Assembly: GCA_007922195.1 (NCBI GenBank) | Contig: ML682088.1 | Coordinates: 1,906,954 to 1,970,953 of the forward strand | DNA length: 64,000 bases | Direction of reading: 5' to 3' | Origin: Podocnemis expansa | Lineage: Eukaryota; Chordata; Testudines; Podocnemididae | In this document: piece by piece, positions 24,641-34,300 of the stretch | Position numbering within the stretch: the first letter of the stretch is position 1 | Layout of the letters: the number at the start of each line of letters is the position of its first letter | Translations under genes and position numbers: made by a program | Notes under the pieces: model-generated | Told to the model about the DNA's origin: nothing | What the model saw: only the letters and a program-made list of their open reading frames with translations | Database searches by the model: none

Positions 24641-24914
24641 CAATGTTTTGATAAAATGCTTTCTGAGAAAAAACATATTTAAAGAGTTTTAATTAAGATA
24701 CATTAGAGCTCAAAGACATCTCATCCTGGAACTGGGATAATAAATTTCAATTCTATAGTATGAGAAAATATATTCATGTAATGTTTAAGAAAAGTTTTGT
24801 AAATGAGTTCCAATAGTTCGTGGATTATGGACCCAGTTTGATGGGGCTCCAGAGATTTCTGTATAGATTACTTAGGTTAATCTTTTTATCTTCCCAATGG
24901 TACTCAGTCAAGAA

Positions 24915-25261
24915 CAGCCTTGTCCAACCTGTGGCCCTGGGGCACTCTGGCCCACTAAGGGCTTTCACCTGGCCTGCGGAGTGCTGCTGCAAGAGTCTTG
25001 GAGTTGGGGCTGGCCAGGGCCCTTCTCAGTTTCCCTCCACATTCTGCCTTGCACCCTCACACAGGCACCCCCTGCCTCCCTTTGTCCTGTGTACACAGTG
25101 CAAGCAAAAAGAATGCAAATATCACACTAATCATTGTTTTATTAATGTTTATTAATAAAATCAATTTCTATGTCTTATCTATGAAAAATTTTCTCACTGG
25201 CCCTCTGACTGAAGAAAGAATTGCAATGTGGCCCCTTACTCAAAAAGGTTGGACACGCCTG
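24915..25261. mobile_element. hAT-like transposon, 347 bp
   Basis: The ends are CAGCCTTGTCCAACC and GGTTGGACACGCCTG. Flanking 8-mers GTCAAGAA and GTCTAGAA agree at 7 of 8. There is no coding capacity. Confidence 0.82.
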
Positions 25262-25882
25262 GTCTAGAAGATACCAGCAGAGATGCTTAGTTTTACAGTT
25301 CTCAAACTGTGGATTTGTGTCTCTTGAGATCACATGCTTGTTAACAGCAAAAATGTTTTAAAATAGATAAATAAATAATGTATAGGCGTGAGAAGTAACA
25401 AACCTCAACTCTGTTGTCCCTCTGCAAATTTCTGTACACAGAGTTAATCCCTCACCTCTCTCTAAAAGTGCAATGTCTTAAAAAGTTCAATGAATAGAAG
25501 ATTGTTGGGGGCAGAATAGATCTGGACAATTTTGTCAAAATATTATAGTTTTGCCATTGAAGAAAAATCCAGAATACATAACATTATTGTTTTAGTTAAA
25601 TAAAATAATTTAAATGTCTGTCTGGTGATGGTCTCCTCTTAATATAGCATGGCAAGAAAATCATCCAAATATTAATGTTTAAGCTGTTAAACTGGAGATG
25701 ATAGAATCCTAGAAACTGGAAAGGACCATGAGAGGTCATCTAGTTCTGTCCCCCTGCACTGATGACAGGACCAAGTTCCTTCTTAAGCCATCACTGACAG
25801 GTGTTTATCTGACCTTCTCTTAAAAACTTCCAGTGATGGAGATTTCACAACCTGCCTAGGCAACTCATTCCAGTGGTTAATC

Positions 25883-26191
25883 CAGGGGCGTCGCTAGTGC
25901 TAGGCATATGAGCACCAGTGCCACGAGTCCTAGCCCTCAGCCCCCTGTCTTTTCCGGTCTCTAGCAGGAGATCCGGGGCCCAGCCATTCGTGCTGGCTGC
26001 GGTCACTTCCAGCCCCGTCCTAGGCTGGGCCACCCACCGCGGCGGCTGCCGGTCTATGGCCTGTCCCCGGCCAGGAACCCGGGGCCAGGCTGGCAGCAGC
26101 AGGCTCCCGAGGCCAGGTTGGCCCAAGTGTAGAATTGGGGCCGGGGCCGGGGCCCATGCCCAAGGTCCTTCCCTGGGGCAGCAACGCCCCT
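25883..26191. mobile_element. GC-rich hAT-like insertion in CR1
   Basis: The ends are CAGGGGCGTCGC and GCAACGCCCCT(G). The 9-mer TGGTTAATC is present on both sides (25874-25882 and 26191-26199), partly overlapping the last bases of the end, so the exact edge is ambiguous by 1-2 bases. Confidence 0.75.
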
Positions 26192-26441
26192 GGTTAATCA
26201 TGCTGACAGTTAGGAATTTTTTTCCTTATGTCCAACCTAAATCTTCTTTGCCACAATTTAAATCCATTGCTTCTTATCCTATGATTGGCTTTTAAGAAAA
26301 ATATTTTTTTCCTGCCTCCTTCTAACAACCTTTTAGGTACTTGAAAACTAGTATGTCTCCTCTTAGTCTCCTCTTTTCCAGACTAAACAAACCCAGGTTC
26401 TTCAATCTTCCCTCATAAGGCAAGTGTTCCAGACCTCTAAT

Positions 26442-28556
26442 CCAATGTTCCCTCTAAGCTGATGATGCAGCTGAGCAAGTTATGGTATTTACTGAGCAAC
26501 AATTTATGAGGCCTGGGCAGCATTTTTTTGGTGCTGAAAGTGTCAGCATGCCTAAGTATCTTAATTCAAAAGTAATTCATAGATGTCTTTTCATTCAAAC
26601 TTCAATAAAAATGTTAAATTGATGTACTGTATTTTTATTAATTTACTAAACAAATGTGAGACAATGAAACTTGCTGCCTGTCTAGCCTCTACCATCATCT
26701 ACACTGCTCAGTTTTTGTTGCCTGTTTTTGTCAGATTTCCAGAATACATATATAGACGAAGTGGGACTTTCTCCCACAAAAGCTCATACAAAAAATAAAT
26801 CTGTTAGTCTTTAAGTGCCACAAGACTCCTTGCTTTTTTTGCTTTACTAGACTAACACGGCTGCCCCTTTGGAATTTAAATCCCTGTTATGCTGCCCAGC
26901 TGAGGTAAAAGGGATTCAAAGTGGATCAGGCCCTAAATGTCCAAAACGTAGATTGAAATTAAGTAGGTAGCTTCAGATTTGATCATGAGACTGACATGTT
27001 GAGGGGATTGTATTTAATATCTAGCTATCAACCTTGAAAATACACCTATTCTGCCCTCAGTAAACGTAGTAAATTACCATGCAGTGCAAATCACAATCAC
27101 TAGGTAGCAACTGCTTCCCAGATTCCCTCGGGGCAACACCTTAAGTAAAGTTATCTGAGAAATTCAAAACTTTTAAAGGTGGCAAGGGCAGAAAATATGT
27201 TTCAAGACAGTTTCTCACAGCATCACATCTCTGTAACCAGGGCCATCTTTTGTGCCTGAAGAATTTGCATCAAATAGAGCTAGGTTAGAGTCTGTTACAT
27301 TATCATGCCCAATCATACCTCTCAAAAGCTAAATATAGGACAGCAATCCCCAAAGTGAATGGCAAAAAATTGATTAGGCATACAGGAAACTTTAAACACT
27401 ATGAGTATCTTCCTTTAATATAAAGTGTCTCTAACATCTCAGATTTGGAGTTTATGGGGTTTGTTTTAACCAAATCATTTTCAACAATAAAAGGGAGGCT
27501 ATAATTAGTATGCCTGGAGTGTAAATACTCTCAGAACTAAAATAAGCAAAATGAGGTACAATTGAGATCTTTGTGTGTCTGGTAGTGGAATATAATAAAG
27601 GTTATCTAATAATTTTTAATTTTTGCCAGTTAAAGCAAACCTTATCAAAGCTACAGGAAGCAAGAGCATAAATGGATTTGTGAAAGAAAATGATTCTTTT
27701 TCTAATACATTTTTGGGGAAATAGAAATACAAAGTCTCTTTTAAAAAAATTATTGCACCACTGGCAATATTTTTTTTCCTTCTGCCTTAAATGACTTTTT
27801 ATCCTTTCAGTTTTTCATTTCATTTTCCTAATCATTAGGATTTGTTTCCTTCCATCACAGGAGTCTATACAAAGTTACATTGTAAAGCCCCACCTTGACA
27901 AACTGATTGCATTAGAATCTCTCACAGAAAAGAAAATAAATCTGAAATTAACCCAACTTGTTTTAAAGGATCGTTTTTCTTTCAGGAGCCTTTTAGCAAG
28001 TGAAAAGCAAAGCATTCACCCTTGATAGAGATGCTAAATGGCTCAATACAATTTTGCTTGGGTCTTTCAAGTCCCAAGTCCTCCTCCAGCCTGGCTCCTT
28101 TGCCTGCAGCCCAGCTCCCATCCCCTGCCCCCACAGGGAGCCCTGCATCCCTGTGGCCACTACATGGCTGCCTCTGGGACCCCCACGATTTAGCCCTCCC
28201 ATCGCTCAGGGTCCCCCCTCTTGTCCAGGCTCAGGGCTGCTCACCTGCTGGGGCCCACAAAGGTCCCAAAGATGCCACCATCTCTGCACAAGCAGCCTGG
28301 TGCAGAGAAGAGGGAGAGATTTAAATTTCCCTCCCCCTCTGCTCCTTCCCTGGCTATGTGCAGCAGGAGGGAGGGGCTGTCAGCTCTCACAGCTCCCACA
28401 GGCAGCACAGGCTGCCTGCTGGAGCTGAGACAGGAGACACACGGGGTTCCTCCGGGCTGGGGAGAGGCAGGGCTGCCTGCGCTGTCCCACATGCTCACTG
28501 CGCTGGTGAGGGGGGCCACTGCGCCCCTGCCCACTAGCGCAGCTTAGAGGGAACAT
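26442..28556. mobile_element. hAT-like transposon, 2.1 kb, in CR1
   Basis: The ends are CAATGTTCCCTCTAAGCTG and CAGCTTAGAGGGAACATTG, an almost perfect inverted pair. TCTAATC flanks both sides (7 matching bases, the eighth differing). Ends match the short element at 11028-11376. Inside are a palindromic-family fragment (26753-26876) and a GC-rich right third, but no transposase frame that I recognise. Confidence 0.8.
26753..26876. repeat. Palindromic family fragment (one arm)
   Basis: It starts GACGAAGTGGGACTTTCTCC and ends ACTAGACTAACACGGCTGCC-CCTTTGGAA. Only the right arm is present, and it lies inside the 2.1-kb hAT. Confidence 0.8.
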
Positions 28557-29415
28557 TGTCTAATCATACGTGTTGCTCTTCTCTGGACTTTCTCCAACTC
28601 CTCCACATCTTTCCAGAAATTAGCCACCCACAACTAGATGCAGTACTCCAGTTGAGGCCTAATCAGTGTAGAGTACAGTATAACGGAAGAATTCCTTCTC
28701 GTGTCTTACTTACAATACTCCTGTTAATTCATCCCAGAATGGTTGTTGCTTTTTTCGCAAGTGTTACATTGTTGACTCATATTTAGCTTGTGGTCCACTA
28801 TGACACCCAGATCCCTTTCCGCAATACTCCTTTCTAGGCAGTCATTGCCCATTTTGTATGTGTGCAATGGATTATTCTTTCCTAAATGGAGTACTTTGCC
28901 ATTTTTATTTATTTTAGTTCACCTCCCTATGACTTCATAAATATCTGCTTCAGTTACTTTTAGTAAATAAAATAACCAATCATTCATTTGCTGATGTAGC
29001 TGTAAAACTAATCTGAAAGGTTTTCAAAATAAATCACTGTTTAAAAGCAGTGTACCTTCTACAACTGAAACCTACATCTCCCTGAGTTGTGAAGTGGATG
29101 TATTAAGGTTGTAACAGCCAACAAGAATGTACTTTTATGTAGCAAATTGCGTCTTCCAGAGCAGTGATTTAATTCAAAATCAAATCCACCCTGGCTATGG
29201 ACATTGGCGGGAGTGGAGCTAGGATTGCACAACCAACTACCCCAAATGGTGACGAACTCTAGAAATTCCAGTGTGTTCCAGGTGAGAGGCTGGTGCAGGG
29301 AGCCACCATGGTCAGCAGAGAAGAAGCAATGCATGCACCCCATGCCAACCAAGGGAAGTTTTAAAAATTCCCAGGACTTTAAAAGGGGAGAGGTGTACTC
29401 AGAGCACCAGGATTC

Positions 29416-29923
29416 TGTGAAAGAAATTGCAAGTTGGAGCAGGACTAATTCAAGATGGAGTAAGTTTGATCTGGAGGTTCTGTGTGAGAAGCTCTGTGTT
29501 TGCTAACATTAATTACTGAGACAACATTAATTACAGAATGTATATTGAGTCACAGACAGTCAGGGGAGCTAGTGTCTTAGATTGATCAGAAGGCAGATTC
29601 TTCATATACATAAGAAAGCAATAAATAGGAAGCAAATACTAGTAGTTTGCTAATTGAATTTTGTTAATAAGTGGGACTGTGACTCACATAAGTGAAATTT
29701 TGTTTCCAAGTAGTTGCTTTAGGTAGAAAAAGCCACCAGCCATCATTGGGAGGGCTAGTTTGTTTTCTCTCTAATGCAGTTCTTTGTGTGATTATTTTTC
29801 AGCTGAATAATAACACCTCATTTTCTGCTTATTTGACTCTCAGCTGGGAATGGGCCTGAATTATTGGGGAGGATCTGTGGTTTCTCTTTCCAGGTTGAGA
29901 ACCTGGACCAGTTTTCCCCCACA
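29416..29923 (+). repeat. Solo LTR of an endogenous retrovirus-type element
   Basis: It starts TGTGAAAGAAATTGC and ends CCCCCACA. The 4-bp duplication ATTC is exact on both sides (29412-29415 and 29924-29927). A polyadenylation-type AATAATAA region is at about 29805-29812. It is related along most of its length to the LTR at 29962-30679, but about 210 bp shorter. No internal retroviral sequence is present. Confidence 0.78.
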
Positions 29924-29961
29924 ATTCACACTGATGGCCAGGGAGTGGGACAGATGGATCC

Positions 29962-30679
29962 TGTGAAGGAAGTTTAAAGATGGAGTAAGTTTGGTCTAGA
30001 AGTTCTGTGTCCAAGGCTCTGCGTTTGCTTAGATAAGTTTATTAAGGCATAAGTCAGGAGAGCTAGGGGTTTAGATTGATACGAAGGTAGACTGTTTCTA
30101 TGGATGCAAGAGGTAATCCAGAAAGGTTGATTATAAGACAATCCCTCCTGTCTGGACCCTGCTGGGAAGCTATCACCCTAGTCTGGTAAACAGGTTGGCG
30201 GGGGCCAGGTAGCTGAGGGGTCACAGGAGTCTGGCCACTCTCCTTGGTCAAGGACAGTAACTGTTACCCAAATAAGCTGTAAAGAACAACAGAGGCGGGC
30301 TAACTATATGCTGCCTATTAAGTATAATCTAATTATGTAACCTGCATATTAAAAGTAGTAATACTATGTATGGATTTTAGGCATGATGAAACTTGTTGTA
30401 TTATGCATGAGCTGTTGCATTATGTATATTGTATTTTGCATATTAGAAGGTATGTATGACCTGTAACCCCTATACTGGGGGTTCTTGCTCAGAGAGGTGA
30501 GCTTCTCTTTGCTGCCCTCTGCTGCAGTTCCTTTTATTATCCAGCTGAATAATAAACTCTGAACCACACCTGGTTCTCTGCTTTTTGGAGTCTCAGCTGG
30601 GAATGGGTCTGCTTCTTTGGGGAGGCTCTGGTGTGCCTCTTTTTGAACTTGAGGGCCAGAGTTAGATTTTTCCCCCACA
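29962..30679 (+). repeat. Solo LTR, second copy of the same family
   Basis: It starts TGTGAAGGAAGTTTAAAG and ends TTTTTCCCCCACA. The 4-bp duplication ATCC is exact (29958-29961 and 30680-30683). It contains AATAAAC at about 30550 as a polyadenylation signal. Its own duplication shows that it inserted separately from the neighbour at 29416-29923. Confidence 0.8.
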
Positions 30680-31170
30680 ATCCCTAACATAAGCAAGAGG
30701 CTGGAAGCTGTCCCACCAAGAGACAAGTCTGCATGACCCCGTGTCCAGGGGGGAGTTGTGCCCCCAGCTGTATTGTCCCCAGGATGTGAAATTGGGGAGC
30801 AGAGGGTGTTGGGGTGCTCATGAAATTGGTATAACACTGTTACTAGCTGACACCTGGGGGGTGGGTGTTGGGAAATTCAGAGGGGTGCAAGGAGAGTGTT
30901 AGGGAGACCCCTGGCCCTCAGACTGAGAAAGGAGAAACAGCACTGTGGGCTATGGGGCCATGCACAGCGCACAGGAAGTGACGCAAGCACTGGGCAGGCC
31001 TCACATCCGCCGAAGCCCCGGGCGGCGCTGACGCCATCGCAAATCGAATTCGACCGCCCGGAAAAGGCGCCTGCGCCGTCCGACGCTCCTCCCCCCTCCC
31101 GCTCTCTGTGGCTAGCCCCGCCCCTCCAGGCAAATCCGCGGGCATTCCGGGGCCCTTGCCCCGCTCAGCG

Positions 31171-31180
31171 GCGCATGCGC
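31171..31180. promoter_or_regulatory. NRF-1 binding palindrome
   Basis: GCGCATGCGC is the perfect NRF-1 core. NRF-1 drives many nuclear respiratory-chain genes, which fits NDUFA9 starting 112 bp downstream. Occupancy is inferred. Confidence 0.7.
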
Positions 31181-31288
31181 AATCCAGAGAGAACGCCGCG
31201 GCCGCCTTTTACGTAATCCGCTTTGCGCTGTCAGAGAGCGGTTTGTCCCCGCGCGCGACCCGTTAGGCGCAGAGGCTTGTGGGAGGGC

Positions 31289-31298
31289 AAGATGGCGG
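31289..31298 (+). promoter_or_regulatory. YY1-type motif overlapping the NDUFA9 start codon
   Basis: AAGATGGCGG, with the ATG at 31292-31294, is the strong YY1 motif often placed just downstream of transcription start in housekeeping genes. It also supplies a good Kozak context (G at -1, G at +4). Confidence 0.6.
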
Positions 31299-31349
31299 CG
31301 GGCGGCTGTTCTCGCGCTGCCCGCGGCCTCTTGTTGCTGCCAAGGGCAG
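31292..31349 (+). CDS. NDUFA9: NDUFA9 exon 1
   Basis: It codes residues 1-19 ([19 protein letters not shown]) and one base of residue 20. The donor is GGCAG|GTGAGT with GT at 31350. It is the start of the mitochondrial targeting peptide. Confidence 0.93.
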
Positions 31350-34300
31350 GTGAGTGTCGCGGGCCCCGCCGCGGTTCCTCACCCGCGCGGTCCCGCCTCT
31401 CCCGCCCCGCCGCCTGGCCTCGACCCCGCCCGCAGCCAGCGCGCGGAGGAGCCTCCCGGGGCGGCTGCCGCAGTGACCCCGCGGCCTGTGCGGGCGGCGC
31501 TTCATGTCCCTTCTCCCCGTGGGGCTGCCCGGGCCCCTGCCGCAGTCCCCTCGGTGCTGCTCTGCACCCCTCTAGGCGGGCGGGCCTAGAGCAGTGTTTC
31601 CCAACCGCTGTGTCTCGCGAGTTTTTGAAAAACTGCTCCAAGTGGTGGGCTCATGAATTCATTTGGAAGCTACATGGTGGCGTGCCTCAAATTAATTAAA
31701 GGTAGCCAGGTGTGCCACGGGAGAGAAAATGTTGGGAGCCACTGGTTTAGACTAGGGATTTCAAACTCAAATCATCATGAGGGCCGCATGAGGACTAGAA
31801 CGTTAGCCTAGTACGTTAGCCCGAGGGCTGCACCACCGAAACCTTTTTCTTACAGTGATATTGGAAAGATTGGTAACAATAGTGTTGTTGGAGGCTGCAG
31901 GAAATAGCGTTAGGGGCTGCTTGCGGCCCTCAGGCTGTGTGTTTGATACCCCTGGTCTGGACCATGCTCCAGAAATAGGAGGGCTCTTCTCTGGCTATGG
32001 CAGTTTGTCTCTTCAAGCCGCAGTTGCTGTGTCAATAGGCGGATTGATTCATTGCTCCAGTTCAGTGGTTTCCACCCTTTCCTCTGTCATGGCACACCTT
32101 GATACCTTTATTTATTCTGAGGCACACCACCATACAGCCTTCAAATGAACTCATGAATATTCATGAGCCAGTCCAGCAATCTTTGAGTAGTTTTTCAAAA
32201 AACTCCATGGCACAGCTGCCCAGACCTGATGGCACACCGGTTGGGAAACATTGCTCTAGTTGCCTCTACTGTAGGGATTAGGTCCACTGACTGCAACACA
32301 CACAGCATGGCATCCATAGTCAGAGCCTAATCAATCTAATTTTAAGGTATGGAGTGAGTGTGAGAGTATGTCTCAGCTTCATAGAGTCATAGAAAGTGGG
32401 AGTGACCATGAGAGGTCATCAAGTCCAGTCCCTTGCACCCATGGCAGGAACAGCTACCCTCTTAAACCATTCCTGACACATGCTTATTTAACCTGCTCTT
32501 AAAAATTTCCAGTGATGGAGATTCCACAATCTGCCTAGGCAACTTATTCCAGCGGGTAATCACTGTGATAGTTAAGAATTTTTCCTCATGCCCAACCTAA
32601 ACTTCACTTGTAATTTGAGTCCTTTTGCTTTTTGGCCTGTCATTGGGAGTTAAGGAGAACAGTTTTTCTCACTCCTCTTTGTGACAACCTCTTGAGTACT
32701 CGAAAACTGCTATCATGTTCCTTCTCGGTCTTCTCTTTTCTAGACTAAACAAATCCAGTTCTTTTAATCCTCGCTCATAAATCAAGCCTTTCAGACCTCT
32801 AATCATTCATGATGCTCTTCTCTGGACTTTCTCCAATTTGTTTACATCTTTTCTGAAATGAGGCACTCAGAACTAGACACAGTACTCCAATTGAGGCCTA
32901 ATCAGGGCAGAGTAAGGCAGAATCATAGGGTTAGAAGGGACCTCATGAGGTCATCTAGTCCACCCCCCTGGGATATTGGGCTGAATCTGTAGGAGCATTG
33001 CCAGTGGATTGAGGGATGTGATTATTGCCCTATGTTTGGCACTGGTGAGGCTGTATCTGGAATATTGTATCCAGTTTTGGGCTCCCTGCTACACAGAGTA
33101 TGTGGACAAATTAAAAGGAGTCTAATGGAGGGCAATGAAAATGAGTAGGGGGTGGGGCACATGACTTATAAGGAGAGATTGAAGGAACTTGGTTTATTTA
33201 GTCTGCAGAAGAGAAGACTCGGGGGGGATTTGATAACTACTTTCAAGTAGTTGAAGGAGTGCTCCAGAGTGGAGGAAGCTAGGCTGTTCTTACTGGTGAC
33301 AGAGAACAGAACAAGGAGCAATAGTTTCAAGGTACTGCTAGGGAGGTCTAGGTTAGATATTAGGAAAAACTGACTCACTAGAAGAGTCGTGAAACACTGG
33401 AATGGGTTGCCTAGAATGATGGTGGCATCTCCATCTTTGGAAACTTTTAAGACCCAGTTGGATTAAACCCTGGCTGGGATGATTTAGTGGGAGTGGTCCT
33501 GCTTTTAACAGGGGGTTGGACTGAATGACCTCCTGAGGTCCCTTCTAGCCGTAATATCCTGTGATTCTAAGATTCTGTGAAGGGACGGTAGATTGGGCAG
33601 GTTCTGGGTAATTACAGAAAATTCTTTCTTGGGTGATTGGCTGGTGAGACTTGCTCACATGCTCAGGGTTTAACTGATCACCATGTTTGGGGGATGAGAA
33701 GGGATTTTCTCCCAGGGCAGATTGACTAGAATTCTGAGGGGTTTTCACTTTCCTCTATATCAGTGGTTCCCAACCTTTTTTTCCTGCCGCGGCACACTGC
33801 ACCGTGTGGTCGCTTGCAGCTCCTGGACCCTGCTGCTGTGGGCAGCCCCCAGACCATGGTCAGGGCCGCGTCCTGCCACCACTGGCAGCACATCAAAGGG
33901 GTTGCCGCGGCACACTGGTTGGGAGCCACTGCTCTGTATCATGTGACATAGCTCACCTGCTGGTGTATTCTTTGTATCTTAGTCATAAATCATAGTTTGA
34001 GGACTTTAATAGCTCAGTCATAGCTTAGAGCAGTGGTTCTCAACCACTGTGTCAGGACACATTACTGTGTTACCACCCAGTGTTAAGTGTGTTGAGGAAA
34101 ACAAGGGAGATGGTTGTGTGAGTCCTCTAGGGTCGCAGTGTGCCACCAAGTGTGTCGTGACCTGCAAACAGTCAAGAACCACTGGGTTAGAGGCTTATTG
34201 CTGGAGTGGGTGGGTGAGGTCTTGTTGCCTGCATTGTGGGAGGTCAGACTAGATTAGGGGTGGCCAAACTTATGGAACTCAAGAGCCACAAAAGTCGATT

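Larger units (their letters stand above)
25694..28915 (-). mobile_element. CR1 LINE 3' part, split by two hAT insertions
   Basis: Three collinear pieces (25694-25882, 26192-26441, 28557-28915) make one reversed CR1 tail and C-terminal reverse transcriptase region. They share text with the CR1 at 32381-32918, for example CAGTGATGGAGATTTCACAA and TCCAGACTAAACAAACCCAG. Removing the two inserts restores continuous CR1 order. The frame is decayed. Confidence 0.85.
8903..30950. other. Repeat-rich spacer between AKAP3 and NDUFA9
   Basis: The 22-kb interval must contain the noncoding 5' exon(s) and promoter of AKAP3, but none can be placed from sequence alone. No other host gene was recognised. Parts where I see nothing clear: 8903-9498, 10100-11027, 11841-12224, 12345-13242, 14853-15117, 15316-16540, 17576-18324, 25262-25693 and 28916-29415. 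Confidence 0.7.
30950..31570 (+). promoter_or_regulatory. CpG island and probable NDUFA9 promoter
   Basis: The only strongly CpG-rich stretch in the window surrounds NDUFA9 exon 1. Visible sites are an ETS/CRE-like GGAAGTGACGCAAG (about 30974), TGACGCCA (about 31030), GGCGCCTGCGCC (31066-31077), the NRF-1 palindrome GCGCATGCGC (31171-31180) and TTACGTAA (31209-31216). There is no TATA box at the expected place, as is usual for housekeeping genes. Confidence 0.8.

Noticed and set aside
28000..28547. Overlapping GC-rich open frames of 100-142 codons
   Set aside because: All lie in the GC-rich end of a 2.1-kb hAT; several frames are open at once on both strands, as happens in GC-rich DNA.
29416..30679. 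A provirus with two LTRs
   Set aside because: Each LTR has its own different 4-bp duplication, and only 38 bp without viral sequence lies between them.
30364..30837. A 157-codon minus-strand frame
   Set aside because: It overlaps the solo LTR at 29962-30679 and matches no protein family I know.
31223..31291. Upstream in-frame ATG that would add 23 residues to NDUFA9
   Set aside because: Similarity to known NDUFA9 and the mitochondrial targeting peptide begin at 31292, which also has the better start context.
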